Shown here in pieces: positions 1-7,658 of a stretch of 64,000 nucleotides of DNA (position 1 is its first letter; every line of letters starts with the position of its first letter). Location: positions 7,874,001 to 7,938,000 of the forward strand of contig NZ_CP011125.1 in the NCBI RefSeq assembly GCF_000737325.1, given 5' to 3'. The notes under the pieces were generated by a model. The model was not told the origin of the DNA and ran no database searches. It saw only the letters and a program-made list of their open reading frames with translations. Source of the DNA: Sandaracinus amylolyticus (GTDB taxonomy: Bacteria; Myxococcota_A; Polyangia; Polyangiales; Sandaracinaceae). Position numbers and translations under genes: made by a program.

Positions 1-593
1 ATCTCGCCCTCGACGACGTGCTCGCCGTCGCTCGTCGGCACGCGCAGCACCACCGCGCGATCCGTCACCGAGTCGATCGGCGCGCCGCTCTCGGTGGTCA
101 GCCCGGCGCCGCTCCACCTCGCGCGCACCAACGGCGCGCTGCGTCCTTCGGCGGGCGTGCTCGACTCGAGATCGACGATCACGCATTCGCCCTGGACCCT
201 CGCGCGCACCACGGCGCGTGGGCGATCCTCGAGCCGCACCAGCAGCCGCAGCGGCGCGCTCTCCACGCTGCGTCCGCCCGCGAGCTCACAGCGCGCCACG
301 ATCACGTTCGCGCCCGAGACGAGCGGCACCATCGCGACGAAGCGCGCGCCTTCGCGCGCGACCTCGATCTCGCTCTCCCCGCGTCGCAGCTCGACGTCCA
401 CGCACGCCGCGTCGGCCGTGCCCTCCACGCGTCGCTCGAACGCCCACACGTCGGAGTCCATCGAGACGAACGCGACGCGTGGCTCGACGTCCTCCGCGCG
501 CTCGACCCGCGGCGCCGGTGCTCCGCACGCCGCGACGAGCATCGCGAGCGCCACCGCGCGAGCCACGCGCGTCTTGCCTGCTCGGTCGTTCAC
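1..593 (-). CDS. Partial lipoprotein with Ig-like N-terminal region
   Basis: The reading frame is open from a GTG at 591-593 to the left edge of the window, so the C-terminal part is missing. The N-terminus has a short Arg/Lys region, a hydrophobic stretch and a lipobox LVAAC with the Cys near residue 23, so export and lipidation are likely. The visible ~175 residues after it look like beta-rich Ig-like modules rich in Val, Glu and Arg. No catalytic motif is visible. The GTG overlaps the stop of the upstream aldo/keto reductase gene, so the two are probably co-transcribed and translationally coupled. It could be the N-terminal module of a larger secreted enzyme, but nothing in the window decides this. 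Confidence 0.65.
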   Translation of the reverse strand, partial: MNDRAGKTRVARAVALAMLVAACGAPAPRVERAEDVEPRVAFVSMDSDVWAFERRVEGTADAACVDVELRRGESEIEVAREGARFVAMVPLVSGANVIVARCELAGGRSVESAPLRLLVRLEDRPRAVVRARVQGECVIVDLESSTPAEGRSAPLVRARWSGAGLTTESGAPIDSVTDRAVVLRVPTSDGEHVVEGE

Positions 594-1438
594 AACGTCG
601 GCACCCCGCGCCGCCGCTTCCCCTTCGGGAACACCGCGTCGATGTGCGCGATCTCGTCGTCGTCGAGCACGAGCTCCATCGCGCCCGCGTTGTCCTCCAC
701 GTGCGCGACCTTCGACGCCTTCGGGATCACCAGCGCGCCCGGCACGACCTGCAGCAAGAACGCGAGCGCGACCTGCCTCGGCGTCGCGCCGTGCGCGCGC
801 GCGATCTCCGCGAGCACCTTGCCGCCCTTGCTCCCCGCCGCGGGGAATTCGCCCGATCCGAACGGCGAATAGCTCACCACCGCGACGCCGCGCGCCGCGC
901 ACCACGGCGCGACCGCGTGCTCGATCGCGCGCTCCTGCAGGTGATGCAGCACCTGGTTGCACGCGATGCGCCCGTCGCCCGCGATCCGCTGCGCGTCCTC
1001 GAGCTCCTCCTCGTCGAAGTTGCTCACGCCCCAGCGCACGATCTTCCCGGCGCGCACGAGCTCTTCGAACGCCTCGATCGTCTCCTCGAGCGGGAACGAT
1101 CCCGGCCAGTGCAGCAGATACGCGTCGAGCCGATCGGTGCCGAGCCGCGCGAGGCTTCGCTCGCACGCCTCGATCGTCCCGCGGCGTGATGCGTTCGACG
1201 GGAGCACCTTGCTCACGAGGAACACCTCGTCGCGCCGCCCCGCGATCGCCTCGCGCACGATCTCCTCGACGCGCCCGCTCCCGTAGAGCTCCGCGGTGTC
1301 GACGTGGGTGAGCCCGAGATCGAGCCCACGCCGCAGCGCGCGCACGACCTCGTCGCGCGCGTCCTGCTCCATGTTCCACGTCCCCTGCCCGATCACGGGC
1401 ACGAGAGCGTCCCCGAACCTCCGCGTCCGCACCCTCAT
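590..1438 (-). CDS. Aldo/keto reductase family oxidoreductase
   Basis: A 282-residue cytoplasmic NAD(P)H-dependent carbonyl reductase. The aldo/keto reductase signatures are in order: GTWNME near the start, HVDTAELYGSG (catalytic Asp and Tyr), LVSKVLPSN (catalytic Lys), LLHWPG (His), WGVSNF, NQVLHHL, and a C-terminal GALVIPKAS cofactor-binding segment. The start chosen is the ATG at 1436-1438, just before the conserved first strand; an in-frame ATG at 1442-1444 is equally possible. Residues further upstream are low-complexity and Arg-rich, so they are probably not translated. The substrate cannot be inferred. It lies directly upstream of the partial lipoprotein gene with a 4-base overlap. Confidence 0.93.
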   Translation of the reverse strand: MRVRTRRFGDALVPVIGQGTWNMEQDARDEVVRALRRGLDLGLTHVDTAELYGSGRVEEIVREAIAGRRDEVFLVSKVLPSNASRRGTIEACERSLARLGTDRLDAYLLHWPGSFPLEETIEAFEELVRAGKIVRWGVSNFDEEELEDAQRIAGDGRIACNQVLHHLQERAIEHAVAPWCAARGVAVVSYSPFGSGEFPAAGSKGGKVLAEIARAHGATPRQVALAFLLQVVPGALVIPKASKVAHVEDNAGAMELVLDDDEIAHIDAVFPKGKRRRGVPTL

Positions 1439-1562
1439 CGCCATAGGCGCGGGCACCGCGATGCCCACCTCGGTGCGCATGGGCATCCCCTCGATGCGCA
1501 CTGCGCACCACCCTCGATCGAGCGCTCTCGAGCGCGGTACGGCAGATGCTCGAGGCGCGCGC

Positions 1563-2714
1563 ATGACGATGCGTCGCAACCTCCTCCGCGATCCACGCGG
1601 ACAGCTCGGCACCGAGCAGCTCCTCCTCGCAGGGACGCTCGCGATCTTCGGCGCGACCGCGGTCGGCACGCTCGGCGTCGCGACCTCCGAGACCTTCGTC
1701 GGCGACGGCGGCGAGCTCGACGACTCCGCGATCGCCGGCCTCGATCCCGGCCTCGGGGGCGTCGGCGATCTCGGCCTCGTCCCGCCGCCGATCGGCGCGC
1801 CCGATCGCGACCGCCGCCGCGACCGAGATCGAGATCGAGATCGGGATCGAGGCCCGGCGCGCGACTACGACCGCGACGACGATCCTCGCCCCTGCTCGCG
1901 CGGCGGCGACGATCCCGGCGAAGGCCCGTCGAGCGCACCGCCGATGCCGCGCCCCACCCTCGGCGACATCGAGGGCTTCGACGTCGGCGATCCCGAGCGC
2001 CTCAGCGATCACAACGGCAACCCGCTCGAGCGCGTGCGCGTCGGCAACATCACCATCACCGGCAGCCCCGAGTTCGTCGAGCGCGCGCGCCGCGATCTCG
2101 AGACGATCGCGAGCACGCCCAGCGGGCGTCGCCTGCTGCGATCGCTCCGCGACAGCGGCGGCACCGTGCAGGTCGGCTCGCAGCAGGGCGGCGGCGGCGC
2201 GACCGATCGCCTCGGCCCGTCGACCGCGCGCCTCTCCTACAACCCCGAGGACAACGCGCTGCCCGAAGGCGTGCCCGGCGGGCGCCCCGGCGAGTTCGGC
2301 CATCGCGACAACTACCCGAGCGACGTCACGCTCTTCCACGAGCTCGTGCACGCCGACGACATCGTGCGCCGCCAGAACCAGGATCGCCGCGTCGGCCGCC
2401 GCGACGCGCGCATGTGCGGTCTACGTCCCGGCTGCCGCGGCGTGCAGCAGAACGAGCTGCGCACGGTGGGTCTCGGTCCCTACGCCGACGCGGAGTTCAC
2501 CGAGAACCAGTACCGCGGCGATCGCGGCCTCCCGCGCCGCGACTTCTACTCCGATCCCAACGAGCAGCGGCACATCACGCCCGACGAGCGACGTCGCATG
2601 GAAGAGGACGCGGCGCGCCATCGCGCGCGACGCGACGAGCTCGATCGCCTCGAGCGCGACGAGCGCGATCGCCGCTCGCGCGGCGGCGACGATCGACCCT
2701 GCTCGCGACGTTGA
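1563..2714 (+). CDS. M91-type (NleD-like) zinc metallopeptidase with pilin-like N-terminus
   Basis: A 383-residue protein. The C-terminal half matches the M91 effector-peptidase pattern: HELVH at residues 259-263 (zinc ligands and catalytic Glu), then an NELRTVGL segment and a TENQYR motif with Glu about residue 314. M91 members include the type III effector NleD and toxin domains of polymorphic toxins. The N-terminus is odd: RDPRG followed by QLGTE and about 22 hydrophobic residues (19-40) fits a Flp/TadE-type prepilin signal, with cleavage after Gly13 and Glu at +5. Residues about 80-130 are an Asp/Arg/Pro-rich linker with DR dipeptide repeats. The tail is charged and probably helical. Substrate is unknown; a role in killing or surface proteolysis is inference. 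Confidence 0.72.
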   Translation: MTMRRNLLRDPRGQLGTEQLLLAGTLAIFGATAVGTLGVATSETFVGDGGELDDSAIAGLDPGLGGVGDLGLVPPPIGAPDRDRRRDRDRDRDRDRGPARDYDRDDDPRPCSRGGDDPGEGPSSAPPMPRPTLGDIEGFDVGDPERLSDHNGNPLERVRVGNITITGSPEFVERARRDLETIASTPSGRRLLRSLRDSGGTVQVGSQQGGGGATDRLGPSTARLSYNPEDNALPEGVPGGRPGEFGHRDNYPSDVTLFHELVHADDIVRRQNQDRRVGRRDARMCGLRPGCRGVQQNELRTVGLGPYADAEFTENQYRGDRGLPRRDFYSDPNEQRHITPDERRRMEEDAARHRARRDELDRLERDERDRRSRGGDDRPCSRR

Positions 2715-3578
2715 TCAGCGCCCGTCGCGCACGACCGCGGCGATCTCCTGCCCGGTGAGCGGCTTGTCCCAGATCTGCAGGTCGTCGATCGCGCCGATCA
2801 GCTGATCGTCGCCGGTCGGTCCGTTCTCGCCGACGTAGAGCGCCGAGCTCCCCGGCGCCCGGCTCGTCGACGCGGGCGCCGTCGCGACCTCGCGCCCGTC
2901 GACGTAGAGCCGCAGCGTCGCGTCCTCCACCACGCACGCGACGTGGTGCCAGCGGCCCGCCTCGATCACCGCGGCCGCCATCGCCCAGCCCGACCCCGCG
3001 ATCGTGATCGCGCAGCGCAGCTCCCCGCCCGGGTGCACGAACAGCCCGTACTGCCCGTCGTGATCGACGATCCCCGCGCGTCCGACCGCCGGCATCGCAT
3101 CGACCCGCAGCCACGCGAGCACCGTCGTCTCGGCGTGCGCGAGCTCGGGCCGCGTCGCGACGACCGCGCTGCTGGTCACGCCGAGCGCCATGCCGCCGCT
3201 CGGATCCCAGCTCACGCCGCTCACCGCGAGATCGTTGGCGCGCGGTCCGTGATCGAGCGCGTCGCCGTCGAACGGATAGCAGGCGACGAGCGCGGGATCG
3301 TCACCGCAGGCTGGGCCGCGCCCCGCGTCGGGCGGTCCTGCGTCGACGCCGTTCACGCCGGCGTCCGTGCTCGCGCCCCCACCGGCGTCGACCGGCGCGC
3401 TCGCGTCGACGCGCGCACCCCCGTCCCGCGGCGACCCGTACGGGACGATGCCGACGCGCTCGAGCCCGCATCCCGCATGGATCGCGCACAACCCCGACAG
3501 TGCGACCGCGACGACGTGCTCCCTCACTCGCCTCCGCCCGAGCGCGCACCCAGCCCGCGCGCCCCGGTTCACCCGCAT
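2715..3578 (-). CDS. LamG-like (concanavalin A-like) lipoprotein
   Basis: A 287-residue predicted lipoprotein. After a hydrophobic signal and lipobox AIHAGC comes an Ala/Asp/Gly-rich linker, then a LamG/Laminin_G_3 jelly-roll domain. Typical phrases are VACYPFDGDALDHGPRAND, RWHHVACVVED, LRLYVDGREV and IGAIDDLQIWDKPLT. The family binds carbohydrate or protein ligands on the surface; the ligand here is unknown. Two starts are possible. The ATG at 3576-3578 has a GAGGT just upstream. The GTG at 3525-3527 has GGAGG at good spacing and gives a standard 20-residue signal peptide. The stop codon abuts that of the convergent M91 gene. Confidence 0.82.
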   Translation of the reverse strand: MRVNRGARAGCALGRRRVREHVVAVALSGLCAIHAGCGLERVGIVPYGSPRDGGARVDASAPVDAGGGASTDAGVNGVDAGPPDAGRGPACGDDPALVACYPFDGDALDHGPRANDLAVSGVSWDPSGGMALGVTSSAVVATRPELAHAETTVLAWLRVDAMPAVGRAGIVDHDGQYGLFVHPGGELRCAITIAGSGWAMAAAVIEAGRWHHVACVVEDATLRLYVDGREVATAPASTSRAPGSSALYVGENGPTGDDQLIGAIDDLQIWDKPLTGQEIAAVVRDGR

Positions 3579-3722
3579 CGTACCTCTACCGCGACGCTTT
3601 TTGCGCGGATCCGCCCGCGCGCCCGCCGACCCCGCGCGCCGATCCGTCCGCGAGCCCGCCGACACACCGCGCGCCCCATCGCTCGACGATCACGCGGCGA
3701 GCACTAGACTCGCGCTTCCGTC

Positions 3723-4712
3723 ATGGCCCGCCCCCGCAGCACCACACCTCGCGATTCGACCGCGAATCGCAAGCAGAAGCCCGACGCGGCCCCGCCGCGC
3801 GCGGGTCGCTGCGTGATCGCCGGGCGCCCCAACGTCGGCAAGTCCACGCTCCTCAACGCGCTGCTCGGGACGAAGCTCGCGATCGTCGCGCCGCGCCCGG
3901 GCACGACGCGCACCGTGCTGCTCGGCGTGTTCGACGCGCCTGTCGAGGGCGCGCGCACGCAGATCGCGTTCCTCGACACCCCGGGCCTCGAAGCGCCCAA
4001 GAGCATGCTCGGCCGCGTGCTCGTCGAAGAAGCGCAGGGCGCGCTCGAGCAGGGCGACGTGCTGCTGCTGCTCGTCGACGCGGGTGACGTGGTGAAGCGC
4101 CGCGCGCTGGCGCCCGAGGATCAGCGCGTGCTCGAGCTGATGAAGCCGCTCGGCAAGCCGATCGTCCTCGCGCTCAACAAGGTCGACAAGGTCAAGGACA
4201 AGGGCCAGCTGCTGCCGACGCTCGAGGTGCTCGCGAAGGCGCACCCGTGGGCGACGATCGTGCCCTGCTCGGCGCTGCGCGGATCGAACCTCGCGCCGAT
4301 CGTGAAGGAGATCCGCGAGCACCTGCCCGAGGGCCTCCTCTACGAAGAGGACGACGTGCTCACCGATCGTCCCGAGCGCTTCTTCGTGGCGGAATTGGTG
4401 CGCGAAGCGCTGCTCGCGCACGTGCGACAGGAAGTGCCGCACGGCGTCGCGGTGCAGGTCGACGAGTGGGTCGACGAGGGCAAGCTGCTGCGCATCGGCG
4501 TGACGATCATCGTGACGAAGGACTCGCACAAGGCGATCGTGATCGGCGCGCGCGGCGAGATGTTGAAGACGATCGGCCAGGAGGCGCGCGAGAACATCGA
4601 GGCGATGCTCGAGCGCAAGGTGTTCCTGCGCACCTTCGTGAAGGTGGTGCCGGGCTGGACCGAGGACCCCGAGAAGGTCCGCCGCCTCACGCGCGAAGGG
4701 AGCCTGTCGTGA
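3723..4712 (+). CDS. era: GTPase Era
   Basis: A 329-residue GTPase that binds the 3' end of 16S rRNA and helps mature the 30S subunit. G1 is GRPNVGKST (about residues 35-43), G3 is DTPG, G4 is NKVD and G5 is CSALRG. The C-terminal KH domain carries VIGARGEMLKTIG followed by a conserved basic helix and ends with the usual FVKVVPGW segment. A ~28-residue basic Pro/Ala-rich N-terminal extension precedes the GTPase domain and is longer than in Escherichia coli (301 residues). It overlaps der by 4 bases, so the two ribosome-assembly GTPases are likely made together. Confidence 0.97.
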   Translation: MARPRSTTPRDSTANRKQKPDAAPPRAGRCVIAGRPNVGKSTLLNALLGTKLAIVAPRPGTTRTVLLGVFDAPVEGARTQIAFLDTPGLEAPKSMLGRVLVEEAQGALEQGDVLLLLVDAGDVVKRRALAPEDQRVLELMKPLGKPIVLALNKVDKVKDKGQLLPTLEVLAKAHPWATIVPCSALRGSNLAPIVKEIREHLPEGLLYEEDDVLTDRPERFFVAELVREALLAHVRQEVPHGVAVQVDEWVDEGKLLRIGVTIIVTKDSHKAIVIGARGEMLKTIGQEARENIEAMLERKVFLRTFVKVVPGWTEDPEKVRRLTREGSLS

Positions 4713-6145
4713 GCGACGAGGAGCTCGAGGAGACCGCCTTCGAAGACGACGACGAGGGCGCTCCGCAGCAGAAGAAGAAGCGCAACCGCCGCAAGCAGCC
4801 GGTGCCCGCCGGCGCGATCTACGCGCGCCCGGTCGTCGCGATCGTCGGCCGTCCCAACATCGGCAAGAGCACGCTCTTCAATCGCCTCGCGGGCCAGCGC
4901 ATCGCGATCGTCGAGGACGTCGCGGGCGTCACGCGCGATCGCCACTACGCCGACACGCTGATGCTGGGGCGCGAGGTCGTGCTGGTCGACACCGGCGGCT
5001 TCGATCCCGAGAGCGACGACCCGATGAAGGAGGGCATCGCGCAGCACGTGAAGCTCGCCCTCGAAGAGGCCGACGTCGTCGTCTGCGTGCTCGACGCGAC
5101 GACCGGCGCGACGAGCGCCGACGAGGCCGCGATCGCGCTCCTGCGCCGCGCGAACAAGCCGGTGATCTACGCCGCGAACAAGGCCGACTCGAAGGCCCAG
5201 GCGATGGCGGGCATGGAGCTCTACGAGCTCGGCATCGATCGCTTGATCCCGATCAGCGCGCTCCACGGCAACGGCATGTCGGAGCTCGAGGACGCGATCG
5301 CCGCCGCGCTGCCCGCCGAGGGCACCGGCGCCTCGCAGCAGTGGGACGAGGCGATCCCGCGCGTCGCGATCGTCGGTCGCCCCAACGCCGGCAAGAGCTC
5401 GCTCGTGAACCGCCTGCTCGGCGAGAACCGTCAGCTCGTCGACTCGCGCCCCGGCACGACGATCGACGCGATCGACGCGCTCTACGAGCGCGGCGACGAC
5501 AAGTGGGTGCTGATCGACACCGCGGGCATGCGCCGCAAGCGCGGCATCGACAAGGGTGTCGAGGGCCTCGCGGTGATGAAGGCGATCAAGGCGATCGAGC
5601 GCAGCCACGTCGTGGTGCTGCTCGTCGACGCCGCGGAGGGGATCGCGGAGCAGGACGCGAAGCTCGCGGGGCTCGTCGTCGATCGCGGGCGCGCGCTCGT
5701 GGTCGGGCTCAACAAGGGCGACCTGATGAGCGACGTCGAGCGCAAGAAGGCGGTCGCGCGCGCGCGTGAAGTGCTCTCGTTCGCGCCCTGGGCGCGCTTC
5801 GTCACGGTGAGCGCGAAGACGGGCCGCGCCGTGAACAAGCTGATCGAGGCCGCGAACGCCGCGCTCGTCGAGCATCGAAAGCGCGTGACCACCGCGGAGC
5901 TCAACCGCTTCTTCGAGGAAGTGCTGGAGCACCACCCGCCTCCGACCCAGAAGGGCAAGGCGGTGCGGCTCTACTACGTGACGCAGGCCGAGACGCGCCC
6001 GCCGCGCTTCGTGATCGTCACCAACGAGCCCGAGGCGGTGCACTTCAGCTATCAGCGCTACGTCGCGAACGCGCTGCGCGAGCGCTTCGGCTTCGAGGGC
6101 ACGCCGATCCGCCTCTCGTGGAAGCGGAAGTCGCGGCGCGAGTAG
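4709..6145 (+). CDS. der: Ribosome biogenesis GTPase Der (EngA)
   Basis: A 478-residue double-GTPase needed for 50S subunit assembly. The GTG start at 4709 overlaps the era stop and follows a GAAGGGAG ribosome binding site. A 40-residue acidic then Lys/Arg-rich extension precedes GD1 (GRPNIGKST, DTGG, NKAD). GD2 has GRPNAGKSS, DTAGMRRKRG and NKGD. The C-terminal KH-like domain has the family hallmark FFEEVLEHHPPP and PPRFVIVTNEP. The second G4 motif reads NKGD where NKWD is usual; Asn, Lys and Asp, which contact guanine, are kept. A confident assignment from full-length motif order. Confidence 0.97.
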   Translation: MSDEELEETAFEDDDEGAPQQKKKRNRRKQPVPAGAIYARPVVAIVGRPNIGKSTLFNRLAGQRIAIVEDVAGVTRDRHYADTLMLGREVVLVDTGGFDPESDDPMKEGIAQHVKLALEEADVVVCVLDATTGATSADEAAIALLRRANKPVIYAANKADSKAQAMAGMELYELGIDRLIPISALHGNGMSELEDAIAAALPAEGTGASQQWDEAIPRVAIVGRPNAGKSSLVNRLLGENRQLVDSRPGTTIDAIDALYERGDDKWVLIDTAGMRRKRGIDKGVEGLAVMKAIKAIERSHVVVLLVDAAEGIAEQDAKLAGLVVDRGRALVVGLNKGDLMSDVERKKAVARAREVLSFAPWARFVTVSAKTGRAVNKLIEAANAALVEHRKRVTTAELNRFFEEVLEHHPPPTQKGKAVRLYYVTQAETRPPRFVIVTNEPEAVHFSYQRYVANALRERFGFEGTPIRLSWKRKSRRE

Positions 6146-6231
6146 TGTTCGCTGGCTCGCGAACTCCGCGCCGCGAACGCACCGCCAGGTGCGGATTCGC
6201 GCTGCATCTCGCGTTCCGCTAGGCTGGATCC

Positions 6232-7602
6232 GTGCACCTCCGCGCGCACGTCTTCTCCGCCTTTGCTTTTCTCTCCATCACCGGCATCGCGGGCTGCGGC
6301 CTCACGCTCGACGTCGATCCACCCGATCCGAGCGGCGGCTTCGACGCCGGTGGGCTCGATGCGGGCCACGTCGGCGCCGACGCGTCGCGCGGCGATGCCG
6401 GACCGCCCGACGACGAGTGCCGCGGCCAGCCGGACGGCACGCCGTGCGGCGCCGACGGCGCATCGCTGATCTGCGTCGACGATCGCTGCGAGCTCTCGTT
6501 CTGCGGCGACGGAGTCGTCGACGAGACCGCGGGCGAGGTCTGCGACGACGCCAACGATCGCACCGGCGACGGATGCGAGCCCATCTCCTGCGTGCCGAGC
6601 TGCGACGACCCGCTCGACTGCGACGACGAGAACCCCTGCAACGGCGTCGAGATCTGCAGCGCGGGCTCGAAGTGCGAGCCGGGCGTGCCGTCGACCGATC
6701 GCATCTGCACGACGCCGAGCGGCGACGACGGCGTGTGCGACTCGGGCGTGTGCATCCCCGCGGGCTGCGGCAACGGCGTGCGCGAAGAGGGCGAGGAGTG
6801 CGACGACGGCAACTCGATGGCCGGCGACGGCTGCGAGCCCGACTGCGTCCCCTCGTGCCGCGAGGATCTCGACTGCGACGACGTCGACGCGTGCACCGGG
6901 CAGGAGTCGTGCGACGTGAGCGCGGGCTGTCAGCGCGGCGTCCCGCCCGCGTGCGCGCCCGAGGACGACTGTCACACCGCGGTCTGCAACCCGCGCAACG
7001 GCTGCGAGATCACGCTGATCGACATGGATCGCGACGGCCACGCGCCCGAGGCGATCACGTCGTGCGGCGACGACTGCGACGATCTCGATCCGAACCGCTA
7101 CGACGGCGCGCCCGAGCAGTGCAACGAGCTCGACGACGACTGCGACGGCGACGTCGACGAGGAGATCGTCGAGATCGAGTGCTACGGCGACACCGACGCC
7201 GACGGCTTCGGCAGCGTCGAGCGCAGCCTCCGTGACTGCTCGTGCCCGGCGGGCACCACGCCGAACGCGGGCGACTGCTTCGACGAGCCCACGCCGGTCG
7301 GCGAGGCGGTGAATCCCGCGCAGACGCGGTTCTTCCGCATGCCCTACTGCCGCGACGGAGGCCCGGGCAGCTCGTGCACGTTCGACTACGACTGCAACGG
7401 CAGCGAGGAGCGCGAGTTCGCGCAGATCCACCGCCAGTGCAGCGCGCTCACGGTGCTGATGCGCTGCACCGGCCAGGGCTGGCGCGAGAGCGTCCCGGCC
7501 TGCGGCGACGAAGGCACGTGGGTCGAGTGCGACGGCCTGCTGGGCCCGCTGGGCCTCATCTGCACGCCCCGCGACACGCGCCGCGCGCAGACCTGCCGCT
7601 GA
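6232..7602 (+). CDS. Cys-rich myxobacterial lipoprotein with MopE-like metal-binding motif
   Basis: A 456-residue predicted surface lipoprotein. A GTG start gives a signal peptide with lipobox TGIAGC, followed by an Asp/Gly/Ala linker. Two myxococcal Cys-rich disulfide repeats follow, each of the form CGDG...CDDxN...GDGC...C, near residues 90-120 and 179-210. A MopE-type Asp-rich motif lies at about 264-312 (CDDLDP, CNELDDDCDG, then DTDADGFG). In MopE and relatives this kind of segment binds metal. The C-terminal ~130 residues have more paired Cys but no domain I recognise. The gene stands alone and ends just before a large inverted repeat shared with the convergent M1 peptidase gene. Confidence 0.85.
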   Translation: MHLRAHVFSAFAFLSITGIAGCGLTLDVDPPDPSGGFDAGGLDAGHVGADASRGDAGPPDDECRGQPDGTPCGADGASLICVDDRCELSFCGDGVVDETAGEVCDDANDRTGDGCEPISCVPSCDDPLDCDDENPCNGVEICSAGSKCEPGVPSTDRICTTPSGDDGVCDSGVCIPAGCGNGVREEGEECDDGNSMAGDGCEPDCVPSCREDLDCDDVDACTGQESCDVSAGCQRGVPPACAPEDDCHTAVCNPRNGCEITLIDMDRDGHAPEAITSCGDDCDDLDPNRYDGAPEQCNELDDDCDGDVDEEIVEIECYGDTDADGFGSVERSLRDCSCPAGTTPNAGDCFDEPTPVGEAVNPAQTRFFRMPYCRDGGPGSSCTFDYDCNGSEEREFAQIHRQCSALTVLMRCTGQGWRESVPACGDEGTWVECDGLLGPLGLICTPRDTRRAQTCR

Positions 7603-7607
7603 GCGCC

Positions 7608-7655
7608 CATCACCGGCGTGAATGGATCCCCCCGGATCCATTCACGCCCGTGATG
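7608..7655. terminator. Bidirectional hairpin between convergent genes
   Basis: Arms of 22 bases at 7608-7629 and 7634-7655 are complementary except for one position, with a CCCC loop. The hairpin sits between the stop of the Cys-rich lipoprotein gene (+) and the stop of the M1 peptidase gene (-). There is no T tract on either side, so it would act as a strong GC-rich terminator or 3'-end stabiliser for both transcripts. The arms contain GGATCC and GTGAATGGATCC. Confidence 0.8.
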
Positions 7656-7658
7656 TCG

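Noticed and set aside
2712-2717. Abutting stop codons in the palindrome TGATCA as a regulatory site
   Set aside because: It is simply two convergent stops meeting; six bases carry no further signal.
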